From positions 1 to 41,519 of the forward strand of contig NZ_JAYRCW010000010.1 in assembly GCF_041909755.1 (NCBI RefSeq): DNA of 41,519 nucleotides, written 5' to 3'. Made by a program: the position numbers and the translations under genes. The DNA is from Sandaracinobacteroides sp041909755 (GTDB lineage Bacteria; Pseudomonadota; Alphaproteobacteria; Sphingomonadales; Sphingomonadaceae). Below, one piece after another: positions 25,763-33,212 of this stretch. The notes beneath the pieces were generated by a model that was not told the DNA's origin, did not search any database, and saw only the letters and a list, made by a program, of their open reading frames with translations. Every line of letters begins with the position of its first letter. Position 1 is the first letter of the stretch.

Positions 25763-26458
25763 ATGGGTCACAAGACTTCCCCCATCGGGCTGCGTCTGCA
25801 GATCAACCGCACCTGGGACAGCCGCTGGTTCGCCACCGGCGACGACTATGGCCGGCTGCTTCTGGAAGACCTGAAGATCCGCCAGTTCATCCAGAAGGCG
25901 CATCCGCAGGCCGCCATTTCCAAGGTGGTGATCGAACGCCCGGCCAAGCTGTGCCGCGTCTCCATCTATGCCGCGCGCCCCGGCGTGATCATCGGCAAGA
26001 AGGGCGCCGACATCGAGAAGCTGAAGAAGCAGATCGGTGCGATGACCAAGAGCGAGGTGAGCCTGAACATCGTCGAGATCCGCAAGCCGGAAATCGATTC
26101 CAAGCTCGTCGCGCAGGGCGTCGCCGATCAGCTGGAGCGCCGCGTGGCGTTCCGCCGTGCGATGAAGCGGGCCGTCCAGTCCGCGCTTCGCCTGGGCGCC
26201 GAAGGCATCAAGATCACCTGCTCGGGCCGCCTCGGCGGCGCTGAAATCGCGCGGGTGGAATGGTATCGCGAAGGCCGTGTGCCGCTGCACACGCTCCGCG
26301 CGAACGTCGATTATGCAGAAGCCCAGGCGCACACCGCCTATGGCGTCTGCGGCGTCAAGGTGTGGATCTTCAAGGGTGAGATCCTCGGCCATGACCCGCT
26401 GGCCCAGGACCGGCTGATGATGGAATCCCAGACTTCGGGAGTTCGCCCGGCCCGGTAA
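25763..26458 (+). CDS. rpsC: Ribosomal protein S3
   Basis: S3 forms the mRNA entry channel with S4 and S5 and contributes to mRNA unwinding. The 231-residue protein has the KH domain loop RPGVIIGKKGADIEKLKKQ near 72-90 and the C-terminal domain segment GVKVWIFKGEILGHDP. The short C-terminal tail lacks the long acidic extension seen in some species. Unlike other junctions here, 61 bases with two hairpins separate it from rplP. Confidence 0.97.
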   Translation: MGHKTSPIGLRLQINRTWDSRWFATGDDYGRLLLEDLKIRQFIQKAHPQAAISKVVIERPAKLCRVSIYAARPGVIIGKKGADIEKLKKQIGAMTKSEVSLNIVEIRKPEIDSKLVAQGVADQLERRVAFRRAMKRAVQSALRLGAEGIKITCSGRLGGAEIARVEWYREGRVPLHTLRANVDYAEAQAHTAYGVCGVKVWIFKGEILGHDPLAQDRLMMESQTSGVRPAR

Positions 26459-26501
26459 GCGACGAGACTATTCTCGTCGCCTTATCGGAGGGCTCTCCCT
26501 C
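26459..26501 (+). promoter_or_regulatory. Two consecutive stem-loops between rpsC and rplP
   Basis: GCGACGAGA at 26459-26467 pairs perfectly with TCTCGTCGC at 26472-26480 (loop CTAT). GAGGG at 26488-26492 pairs with CCCTC at 26497-26501 (loop CTCT). The first begins right after the rpsC stop. There is no T-run. They fill most of the 61-base spacer inside a group whose other gaps are nearly zero. Confidence 0.65.
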
Positions 26502-26519
26502 GACTGAAGGCGAGACAAG

Positions 26520-26942
26520 ATGCTGCAACCGAAACGGACAAAGTTCCGCAAGGCCTTCAAGGGCCGTATTCATGGGGACGCCAAGGGCGGCACCAAACTG
26601 AACTTCGGCACCTATGGTCTGAAGGCCCTGGCGCCCGAGCGGATCACCGCGCGCCAGATCGAAAGCGCCCGTCGCGCGATCACCCGCCACATGAAGCGCC
26701 AGGGGCGCCTCTGGATCCGCATCTTCCCGGATGTGCCGGTCTCCTCGAAGCCTGCCGAAGTCCGGATGGGCTCGGGCAAGGGTTCGCCGGAATTCTGGGC
26801 CGCCCGCGTGAAGCCGGGCCGCATCATGTTCGAGATCGATGGCGTCAGCCACGAGATCGCCGCCGGTGCGTTCGAGCGCGCGGCCGCCAAGCTTCCCATC
26901 AAGGTGAAGATGGTGACCCGCCTTGGCGAGCAGAAGGACTGA
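26520..26942 (+). CDS. rplP: Ribosomal protein L16
   Basis: L16 binds near the A site and helps tRNA accommodation. The 140-residue protein starts MLQPKRTKFRKAFKGRIHGD, and the conserved WIRIFPDVPVSSKPAEVRMG segment lies near 64-83. The Arg that is hydroxylated in E. coli by RoxA lies in this segment. The start follows the double hairpin after rpsC. rpmC begins three bases after its end. Confidence 0.97.
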   Translation: MLQPKRTKFRKAFKGRIHGDAKGGTKLNFGTYGLKALAPERITARQIESARRAITRHMKRQGRLWIRIFPDVPVSSKPAEVRMGSGKGSPEFWAARVKPGRIMFEIDGVSHEIAAGAFERAAAKLPIKVKMVTRLGEQKD

Positions 26943-26944
26943 TC

Positions 26945-27151
26945 ATGGCCAAGACTGAACTCAAGAGCCGGTCGGACGCCGACCTCGCCAACGATCTGCA
27001 GGCGCTGAAGCGCGAGCAGCTCAACCTGCGGTTCCAGGCTGCGACGCAGCAACTGGAAAAGCCGAGCCGGGTGCGCGAAGTGCGCCGTGGCATCGCCCGC
27101 ATCCAGACCGAACAGAATGCCCGGGCCAAGGCCCAGGCTTCGAACGCTTAA
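26945..27151 (+). CDS. rpmC: Ribosomal protein L29
   Basis: L29 lies next to L23 at the tunnel exit. The 68-residue helical hairpin protein has LKREQLNLRFQAATQQLEKP (20-39) and VREVRRGIARIQT (41-53), the usual two-helix signature. An Ala/Lys-rich tail ends the protein. Its stop is immediately followed by AGGAGG, which serves rpsQ. Confidence 0.96.
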   Translation: MAKTELKSRSDADLANDLQALKREQLNLRFQAATQQLEKPSRVREVRRGIARIQTEQNARAKAQASNA

Positions 27152-27161
27152 GGAGGCCCTG

Positions 27162-27398
27162 ATGCCCAAGCGCGTGCTGCAGGGGACGGTGGTCTCCGAC
27201 AAGACGGACAAGACCGTTGTTGTGCTGGTGGAACGGCAGGTGCCGCACCCCCTGTACGGCAAGATCATTCGCCGTTCGAAGAAATATCATGCCCATGACG
27301 AAGCCAATGCCATCAAGGCCGGCGACGTCGTGCGGATCGAGGAATGTGCGCCGGTTTCCAAGCTGAAGACCTGGCGCGTGCTGGAAAAGGTGGGCTGA
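27162..27398 (+). CDS. rpsQ: Ribosomal protein S17
   Basis: S17 is a primary 16S-binding protein with an OB fold. The 78-residue protein starts MPKRVLQGTVVSDKTDKTVV and has ERQVPHPLYGKIIRRSKKYH (24-43). The frame remains open upstream into rpmC, but AAGGAGG at 27150-27156 is positioned for the ATG at 27162. rplN follows after three bases. Confidence 0.97.
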   Translation: MPKRVLQGTVVSDKTDKTVVVLVERQVPHPLYGKIIRRSKKYHAHDEANAIKAGDVVRIEECAPVSKLKTWRVLEKVG

Positions 27399-27401
27399 TC
27401 C

Positions 27402-27770
27402 ATGATCCAGATGCAAACCAGGCTGGATGTTGCCGACAACTCCGGCGCCAAGGAAGTGATGTGCATCAAGGTGCTTGGCGGGTCCAAGCGCCGCTTCGCC
27501 GGCGTGGGCGACGTGATCGTCGTCTCGGTGAAGGAAGCCGCCCCCAAGGGCCGCGTGAAGAAGGGTGACGTGCATCGCGCCGTCGTCGTTCGCACCGCCA
27601 AGGACATCCGTCGTGCCGATGGTTCGGTGATCCGCTTCGATGGCAACGCCGCCGTGCTGATCAACAAGAACGAGGAGCCGATCGGCACCCGTATCTTCGG
27701 CCCGGTTGTCCGCGAGCTGCGCTCGACCGGCCACATGAAGATCATTTCGCTCGCGCCGGAGGTGCTGTGA
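27402..27770 (+). CDS. rplN: Ribosomal protein L14
   Basis: L14 takes part in the intersubunit bridge and is a docking site for the silencing factor RsfS. The 122-residue protein starts MIQMQTRLDVADNSGAKEV and holds the signature of a five-strand barrel with GVGDVIVVSVKEAAPKGRVK (29-52 region). Length matches the standard form exactly. Its TGA overlaps the rplX start by one base. Confidence 0.98.
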   Translation: MIQMQTRLDVADNSGAKEVMCIKVLGGSKRRFAGVGDVIVVSVKEAAPKGRVKKGDVHRAVVVRTAKDIRRADGSVIRFDGNAAVLINKNEEPIGTRIFGPVVRELRSTGHMKIISLAPEVL

Positions 27771-28090
27771 TGTCGATGGCGAAGATCAAGAAGGGCGACA
27801 CCGTCGTGATCCTGTCCGGCAAGGACAAGGGTCGTGAAGGTCAGGTCGTCAAGTCGCTGCCGAAGGACGGCAAGGTCGTGGTGTCAGGCGTGAACATGAT
27901 TTCGCGTCACACCAAGCCTTCGCAAGCCGATCCGGAAGGTGGCGTGAAGCGGCGCGAGGCGCCGATCCATGTGTCGAACGTGGCGATCAAGGATCCGAAG
28001 ACGGGCAAGCCTGCCCGTGTCGGCTTTGAAGTGCGCGACGGCAAGAAGGTACGGGTCCTCAAGGGCTCGGGCGAGGTGCTGAATGGCTAA
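27770..28090 (+). CDS. rplX: Ribosomal protein L24
   Basis: L24 is an assembly initiator at the 5' region of 23S rRNA. The 106-residue protein has the KOW motif KGDTVVILSGKDKGREGQV (6-24). Three in-frame starts are possible (GTG 27767, ATG 27770, ATG 27776). GGAGG at 27758-27762 is seven bases from 27770, so I chose that one; it also shares the A of the rplN stop. The end overlaps rplE by eight bases. Confidence 0.95.
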   Translation: MSMAKIKKGDTVVILSGKDKGREGQVVKSLPKDGKVVVSGVNMISRHTKPSQADPEGGVKRREAPIHVSNVAIKDPKTGKPARVGFEVRDGKKVRVLKGSGEVLNG

Positions 28091-28670
28091 CGAACGCGCG
28101 AAGCCGCGGATGCAGAAGCTCTATGAAGAGCGGATCCGCGCGGCGATGACCGAAGAGTTCGGGTACAACAACCCGATGCAGGTCCCGAAGATCGAGAAGA
28201 TCGTGATCAACATGGGTGTCGGTGAAGCCACCCAGGACAAGAAGAAGGTCGAGATCGCGGCCGCCGAAATGATGGCGATCGCGGGCCAGAAGCCTGTCGT
28301 CACGAAGGCCAAGAAGTCGATCGCGCAGTTCAAGCTGCGTGAAGGCATGCCGATCGGCTGCAAGGTCACCCTGCGCCGCGACAACATGTACGAATTCCTG
28401 GATCGCCTGATCACCATCGCGCTGCCGCGCGTGAAGGACTTCCGGGGCGTGAACCCGAAGAGCTTCGACGGCCGTGGCAATTATGCGATGGGCCTGAAGG
28501 AACAGATCATCTTCCCGGAAGTGCCCTACGACAAGATCGACAAGATCCGGGGCATGGACATCATCATCACCACCACCGCCGGAACCGACGACGAGGCGCG
28601 CGCGCTTCTTCGCCATTTCGGGATGCCGTTTGTTGGCGACGCGGAAGCGCGCCAAGCGGCTGCGGCTTGA
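28083..28670 (+). CDS. rplE: Ribosomal protein L5
   Basis: L5 binds 5S rRNA and the P-site tRNA region. The 195-residue protein has PKIEKIVINMGVGEATQDKK (about 35-54) and FRGVNPKSFDGRGNYAMGLK (120-139), the family signatures. A C-terminal extension of about 15 residues (FVGDAEARQAAAA) exceeds the E. coli length. The ATG at 28083 overlaps the end of rplX. rpsN follows after 23 bases. Confidence 0.97.
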   Translation: MANERAKPRMQKLYEERIRAAMTEEFGYNNPMQVPKIEKIVINMGVGEATQDKKKVEIAAAEMMAIAGQKPVVTKAKKSIAQFKLREGMPIGCKVTLRRDNMYEFLDRLITIALPRVKDFRGVNPKSFDGRGNYAMGLKEQIIFPEVPYDKIDKIRGMDIIITTTAGTDDEARALLRHFGMPFVGDAEARQAAAA

Positions 28671-28693
28671 GATAGAAGAGAGAGCTTAAGTCC

Positions 28694-28999
28694 ATGGCGA
28701 AACTGAGTTCGATCAACAAGAACGAGCGTCGCAAGCAGCTGGTCAAGCAGTATGCGGCCAAGTTCGAGAAGCTGAAGGCCATCGCGGACGATGAAAGCCG
28801 CGACGAGGGCGAGCGCCTGATCGCGCGCCTGAAAATGGCCGAGCTGCCGCGCAATGCGAACCCGACGCGCGTGCGTAACCGCTGCGAACTGACTGGGCGC
28901 AGCCGCGCCTATTACCGCAAGTTCAAGCTTTCCCGCGTGATGCTGCGTGAACTGGCCAACAAGGGCCTGATCCCCGGCGTCACGAAGTCGAGCTGGTAA
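28694..28999 (+). CDS. rpsN: Ribosomal protein S14 (zinc-free type)
   Basis: S14 stabilises the 30S head with S3 and S10. The 101-residue protein is the long C-minus form: it has the RNRCELTGRSRAYYRKF stretch (60-76) with only one cysteine and no CxxC pairs, so it does not need zinc. It begins at an ATG after a 23-base spacer with AGAGAG. Confidence 0.97.
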   Translation: MAKLSSINKNERRKQLVKQYAAKFEKLKAIADDESRDEGERLIARLKMAELPRNANPTRVRNRCELTGRSRAYYRKFKLSRVMLRELANKGLIPGVTKSSW

Positions 29000-29011
29000 G
29001 GGCCGACAGAC

Positions 29012-29410
29012 ATGAACATGACCGATCCTCTGGGTGATATGCTCACCCGCATCCGCAACGGCCAGTCCGCCAAGAAGGACAGCGTGCTGACGCCCGCGTC
29101 CCGTCTCCGGGCCTCCGTTCTCGATGTGCTTCAGCGCGAAGGCTATATCCGTGGCTACTCCAAGGAGGACACCGCGGGGCCGCAGGCGAATATCCGCATC
29201 GAGCTGAAGTATTTCGAAGGCCAGCCCGCGATCCAGCACCTCGCACGGGTGTCCAAGCCCGGCCGCCGCGTCTACGCCGGCGCCCAGGAGCTGCCGCGCG
29301 TGAAGAACGGCCTTGGAATCACCATCGTCTCCACGCCGAAGGGCGTTCTCTCCGACGCGGAAGCGCGGGCCGAGAACGTCGGCGGCGAAGTCCTCTGCCA
29401 GGTGTTCTGA
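29012..29410 (+). CDS. rpsH: Ribosomal protein S8
   Basis: S8 organises the 16S central domain and in E. coli represses the spc operon by binding mRNA near rplE. The 132-residue protein has MTDPLGDMLTRIRNGQSAKK at the start and NGLGITIVSTPKGVLSD near 98-114. An ATG at 29018 gives the more usual MTDP start; 29012 adds MN. Both are possible. Confidence 0.97.
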   Translation: MNMTDPLGDMLTRIRNGQSAKKDSVLTPASRLRASVLDVLQREGYIRGYSKEDTAGPQANIRIELKYFEGQPAIQHLARVSKPGRRVYAGAQELPRVKNGLGITIVSTPKGVLSDAEARAENVGGEVLCQVF

Positions 29411-29412
29411 TC

Positions 29413-29946
29413 ATGAGCCGCATCGGAAAGAAGCCCGTTGCGATTCCTGCCGGCGTGCAGGCGTCCATCAACGGAGGGATCATCGAGGTGAAGGGGCCCA
29501 AGGGCACCCTCTCCATGCCGCTGGCCGATGATATCAGCTACGCGATCGAGGCGAACGAGATCCGCGTGAACCCGGCGAATGAAACCAAGCGCGCCCGCGC
29601 CTTCTGGGGCATGCAGCGCACGCTGGTTTCGAACCTGGTGGTGGGCGTCTCCGACGGCTTCACCAAGGTGCTGGAAATCACCGGCGTCGGCTATCGCGCC
29701 AATGTCCAGGGCAAGATGCTGAAGCTTCAGCTCGGCTACAGCCACGACGTCAATTACGAGATCCCCGAAGGGATCACGATCAAGACGCCGGACCAGACGA
29801 CGGTCGAGATCTCCGGCTCCGACCGGCAGAAGGTGGGCCAGGTGGCCGCCGAGATCCGCCGCTGGCGGAAGCCCGAGCCCTACAAGGGCAAGGGGATCAA
29901 GTATCGCGGCGAGTTCATCTTCCGCAAGGAAGGGAAGAAGAAGTAA
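29413..29946 (+). CDS. rplF: Ribosomal protein L6
   Basis: L6 lies near the GTPase-associated centre and the sarcin-ricin loop. The 177-residue protein shows the double-domain fold, with SRIGKKPVAIPAGVQASING at the N-terminus and KPEPYKGKGIKYRGEFIFRK close to the C-terminus (about 155-174). It starts three bases after rpsH stops, and its TAA stop shares one base with the rplR ATG. Confidence 0.97.
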   Translation: MSRIGKKPVAIPAGVQASINGGIIEVKGPKGTLSMPLADDISYAIEANEIRVNPANETKRARAFWGMQRTLVSNLVVGVSDGFTKVLEITGVGYRANVQGKMLKLQLGYSHDVNYEIPEGITIKTPDQTTVEISGSDRQKVGQVAAEIRRWRKPEPYKGKGIKYRGEFIFRKEGKKK

Positions 29947-30299
29947 TGGTGAAGCATCTTTCCCCCTTCGAGGCCCGTCGGCGCCGCGTGCGCACGGCCC
30001 TCGTCGCCAAGGCCGGTGGCCGTCCGCGTCTCAGCGTGCATCGCTCGCAGCAGCATATCTATGCGCAGGTGATCGACGATGCCGCCGGCAAGACCCTGGC
30101 TGCCGCCTCCACGCTCGAGAAGGATTTCTCGGGCACGGGTGCAACGGTTGCCGCTGCCGCGACGATCGGCAAGCTTCTGGCGGAACGCGCCAAGGCGGCC
30201 GGCGTCACCAAGGTCGTGTTCGACCGTGGCGGCTTCATTTTCCACGGCCGGGTGAAGGCTCTGGCCGATGCCGCCCGCGAAGGCGGACTGGAGTTCTGA
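29946..30299 (+). CDS. rplR: Ribosomal protein L18
   Basis: L18 binds 5S rRNA with L5 and L25. The 117-residue protein has RPRLSVHRSQQHIYAQVIDD (27-46) and the C-terminal FDRGGFIFHGRVKALADAAR. The ATG at 29946 overlaps the rplF stop by one base. Length is standard. Confidence 0.97.
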   Translation: MVKHLSPFEARRRRVRTALVAKAGGRPRLSVHRSQQHIYAQVIDDAAGKTLAAASTLEKDFSGTGATVAAAATIGKLLAERAKAAGVTKVVFDRGGFIFHGRVKALADAAREGGLEF

Positions 30300-30300
30300 T

Positions 30301-31014
30301 ATGGCTGACGACGTGATCGAAACCGAAGTGGCGGGTGCGGAAGCCGCGCCGCAGGAAGAGCGCCGTGGCCGTGGTGGCCGTGGGCGTGGTGGCCCCGGCG
30401 GGGACCGTGGTGGCCGTGGCGGCCGCGATGGCGATCGCCGCCGCCGCGAACCGCGCGCTGCCGAAGGCGAAGACGGCCAGGAGCTGATCGAGAAGCTGGT
30501 CCACATCAACCGCGTCTCCAAGACGGTGAAGGGCGGCAAGCGCTTCGGCTTTGCGGCGCTGGTCGTCGTGGGCGACGGCAAGGGCCGCGTGGGCTTCGGC
30601 CATGGCAAGGCGCGCGAAGTGCCGGAAGCCATCTCCAAGGCGACTGCGGCCGCCAAGAAGGCGATGATCCGCGTGCCGCTGCGCGAAGGCCGCACGCTGC
30701 ACCATGACGGCTATGGCCATTTCGGCGCCGGCAAGGTGCATGTGCGCTCGGCGACGGCCGGTACCGGCATCATCGCCGGCGGCCCGATGCGCGCCGTGTT
30801 CGAAAGCCTGGGCGTGGCCGACGTGGTCTCCAAGTCGACCGGTTCCAACAACCCCTACAACATGGTGCGCGCGACCTTCGCGGCGCTCGAAGAGCAGACC
30901 TCCCCGCGGACGGTCGCCCAGCGGCGCGGCAAGAAGGTGGCGGACCTGCTGGCCCGTCGCGGCGATATCAGCCCGGCCCAAGCCGCGGCCGACGCCGACG
31001 CGGTTGTCGCATAA
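30301..31014 (+). CDS. rpsE: Ribosomal protein S5 with an RG-rich N-terminal extension
   Basis: S5 lies at the mRNA entry site and affects accuracy. The 237-residue protein is much longer than the 166-residue E. coli form. The conserved core starts near residue 62 (LIEKLVHINRVSKTVKGGKR) and runs through GKAREVPEAISKA. In front is an acidic start (MADDVIETEVAGAEAAPQEE) and then an Arg/Gly block at 21-49 with RGG and RGRGG repeats, an RNA-binding-like low-complexity tail. The DNA of the block contains the repeated string CGTGGTGGCC. The ATG at 30301 is chosen because an in-frame start further upstream (30268) lies inside rplR. Confidence 0.97.
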   Translation: MADDVIETEVAGAEAAPQEERRGRGGRGRGGPGGDRGGRGGRDGDRRRREPRAAEGEDGQELIEKLVHINRVSKTVKGGKRFGFAALVVVGDGKGRVGFGHGKAREVPEAISKATAAAKKAMIRVPLREGRTLHHDGYGHFGAGKVHVRSATAGTGIIAGGPMRAVFESLGVADVVSKSTGSNNPYNMVRATFAALEEQTSPRTVAQRRGKKVADLLARRGDISPAQAAADADAVVA

Positions 31015-31026
31015 AGGAGTGTGACG

Positions 31027-31212
31027 ATGGCAGACGTGAAAACCGTAAAGGTCACGCAGATCGGCTCGCCGATCCGCCGCACCAAGGACCAGCGCGCGAC
31101 CCTGATCGGCCTGGGCCTGAACAAGATGCACCGCACGCGGGAGCTGCAGGACACCCCCGAGGTGCGCGGCATGATCGCCAAGGTGCAACATCTGGTGAAG
31201 GTGGAGGGCTGA
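31027..31212 (+). CDS. rpmD: Ribosomal protein L30
   Basis: L30 is a small 50S protein beside 5S rRNA and is absent from some bacteria. The 61-residue protein has VKVTQIGSPIRRTKDQRATL (6-25), then LNKMHRTRELQDTPEVRGMI. A GTG at 31021 would add two residues, but AAGGAG at 31014-31019 leaves only one base to it and seven to the ATG at 31027, so the ATG is the start. Confidence 0.96.
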   Translation: MADVKTVKVTQIGSPIRRTKDQRATLIGLGLNKMHRTRELQDTPEVRGMIAKVQHLVKVEG

Positions 31213-31255
31213 GCCCTCTGCCGTTCACTGCGCGAACACAGCGAAAGCGAGTGCA

Positions 31256-31738
31256 ATGACCAAGCTGAACGAAATCACCGACAACCCCGGCGCCCGCAAG
31301 GACAGCGTGCGCGTCGGCCGCGGCATCGGCTCCGGCCTCGGCAAGACTGCCGGGCGCGGCCAGAAGGGCCAGAAGAGCCGCTCCGGCGTGGCCATCAAGG
31401 GCTTCGAAGGCGGCCAGATGCCGCTGCACATGCGGCTTCCGAAGCGCGGCTTCAACAAGCCGAACCGGGCCGAGTACAGCGAAGTGAACACCGGCGCCCT
31501 GCAACGGGCCGTCGATGCCGGGCGTCTCGATGCCGGCAAGCCGGTTGACATGGCAGCCCTCCAGGCCGCCGGCCTCGTCACCCAGCCCAAGGACGGCGTC
31601 CGCCTCCTCGGCAAGGGCGAGCTGAAGGCGAAGCTGGACCTGCACGTCTCGGGCGTCACGAAGTCCGCCAAGGCTGCTGTCGAAGCGGCCGGCGGCTCCG
31701 TCACGCTTCCGGCGAAGAAGGCCGCGACCGAAGCCTGA
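31256..31738 (+). CDS. rplO: Ribosomal protein L15
   Basis: L15 is a late-assembling 50S protein. The 160-residue protein has VGRGIGSGLGKTAGRGQKGQ (21-40) and the loop FEGGQMPLHMRLPKRGF. The C-terminus has an extra Ala/Lys-rich tail. The last coding bases and the TGA stop form a hairpin with terminator features (see 31726). secY starts 121 bases on, the widest gap inside the spc part. Confidence 0.97.
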   Translation: MTKLNEITDNPGARKDSVRVGRGIGSGLGKTAGRGQKGQKSRSGVAIKGFEGGQMPLHMRLPKRGFNKPNRAEYSEVNTGALQRAVDAGRLDAGKPVDMAALQAAGLVTQPKDGVRLLGKGELKAKLDLHVSGVTKSAKAAVEAAGGSVTLPAKKAATEA

Positions 31739-31751
31739 GGCTTCGGTCTTT
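31726..31751 (+). terminator. Terminator-like hairpin with the rplO stop in its loop
   Basis: GACCGAAGCC at 31726-31735 and GGCTTCGGTC at 31739-31748 are perfect ten-base complements around a loop that is exactly the rplO TGA stop. TTT follows. The T-run is short, so this may be a partial attenuator that lowers secY and adk relative to the ribosomal genes. Confidence 0.65.
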
Positions 31752-31759
31752 GCAAGGCC

Positions 31760-31801
31760 GGGCCGAGCGCCTACATCCTGATCAGATGTGGCGCCCGGCC
31801 C
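31760..31801 (+). promoter_or_regulatory. Long stem-loop in the rplO-secY spacer
   Basis: The arms at 31760-31777 and 31785-31801 pair over about 16 bases with one A-G mismatch and one bulged T, around CTGATCA. No T-run follows. Together with the preceding hairpin it makes two large structures within 76 bases ahead of secY. Confidence 0.65.
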
Positions 31802-31859
31802 AGCCGGGCACCGGCATCAAGGACTGCGCCGGGAACCGGCCCCCAGACAGGATGAGACA

Positions 31860-33212
31860 ATGGCGACAGCCGCCGACTCCCTTGCCCAGAACCTGAGTTT
31901 CGCAAACTTCTCGAAGGCGACCGACCTGAAGAAGCGCCTGTGGTTCACCATTGGCGCTCTCATCGTTTTCCGGCTCTGCTCCTTCGTGCCGCTGCCCGGC
32001 ATCGATCCGCAGGCGCTCGATCAGCTGTTCACCCAGACATCGGGCGGCATGCTGGACTTCTTCAACATGTTCTCGGGCGGCGCGCTGGAGCGGATGTCGA
32101 TCATCGCGCTCGGCATCATGCCCTACATCACCGCCTCCATCGTGGTGCAGCTCATGGGCTCCATCTACGAACCGTGGAAGGCGCTGAAGAAAGAGGGCGA
32201 GAGCGGCCGCAAGAAGCTGAACCAGTACACCCGCTTCGGCACCGTGATCCTCACCATCTTCCAGGGCTATGGCATCGCCGTCGGCCTTGAAAGCTGGGGT
32301 GCGGCCTCCGGCGCCTCCGCCGTGATCGATCCGGGCTGGTTCTTCCGCATTTCCACCATCATCACCCTGCTGGGCGGCACCCTGTTCCTGATGTGGCTGG
32401 GGGAGCAGATCACCAGCCGCGGCATCGGCAACGGCATTTCGCTCATCATCATGGCCGGGATCGTCGCCCAGGTGCCCGTCGCCATCGGCGGCCTGTTCGA
32501 ACAGGGCCGCACCGGCGCCATTTCGGCCGGCTTCATCATTGCCGTGCTGGTCGTGGGCCTTGGCGTCATCGCCTTCATCTGCCTGATGGAGCGCGCCCAG
32601 CGCCGCATTCGGATCCAGTATCCGAAGCGCCAGATGGGCAACCGGATGTTCCAGGGCGATACCAGCCACCTGCCGCTGAAGCTGAACACGGCCGGCGTCA
32701 TCCCGCCGATCTTCGCCTCGTCGCTGCTGCTGCTGCCGCTCACCATCGCCCAGTTCATGGGCCAGGAAGGCGGGCCGGACTGGCTGCTGACGATCACGAC
32801 TTCGCTCCAGCATGGCGCGCCGCTCTATATGCTGCTCTATGCCGGCGGGATCATCTTCTTCAGCTTCTTCTACACCGCCGTGGTCTTCAACCCGGATGAA
32901 ACGGCCGAGAACCTCAAGAAGCACGGCGGCTTCGTCCCCGGCATCCGCCCCGGCGAAAAGACGTCGCACTATCTGGATTTCGTGCTGACCCGGATCACCG
33001 TGATCGGCGCCGCCTACCTGACCTTGGTCTGTCTTCTCCCGGAGTTCCTGATCAGCCAGATGGCAATTCCCTTTTATCTGGGGGGCACCTCGCTTCTGAT
33101 CGTGGTCAATGTCACGATGGACACGGTCGCCCAGATCCAGGGCCATATGCTGGCGCACCAGTATGAGGGCCTGATCAAGAAGGCGAAGCTGAGAACAGGG
33201 GGGCGGCGTTGA
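31860..33212 (+). CDS. secY: Protein translocase channel subunit SecY
   Basis: SecY is the membrane channel through which SecA pushes preproteins. The 450-residue protein has ten hydrophobic segments. Conserved features are LCSFVPLPGIDPQAL near 38-52, the plug region, and the cytoplasmic loop YPKRQMGNRMFQGDTSHLPL (about 255-274), which binds SecA and the ribosome. The frame is open further upstream to 31788, but the ATG at 31860 begins the usual N-terminus. The stop overlaps the adk start by four bases. Confidence 0.98.
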   Translation: MATAADSLAQNLSFANFSKATDLKKRLWFTIGALIVFRLCSFVPLPGIDPQALDQLFTQTSGGMLDFFNMFSGGALERMSIIALGIMPYITASIVVQLMGSIYEPWKALKKEGESGRKKLNQYTRFGTVILTIFQGYGIAVGLESWGAASGASAVIDPGWFFRISTIITLLGGTLFLMWLGEQITSRGIGNGISLIIMAGIVAQVPVAIGGLFEQGRTGAISAGFIIAVLVVGLGVIAFICLMERAQRRIRIQYPKRQMGNRMFQGDTSHLPLKLNTAGVIPPIFASSLLLLPLTIAQFMGQEGGPDWLLTITTSLQHGAPLYMLLYAGGIIFFSFFYTAVVFNPDETAENLKKHGGFVPGIRPGEKTSHYLDFVLTRITVIGAAYLTLVCLLPEFLISQMAIPFYLGGTSLLIVVNVTMDTVAQIQGHMLAHQYEGLIKKAKLRTGGRR

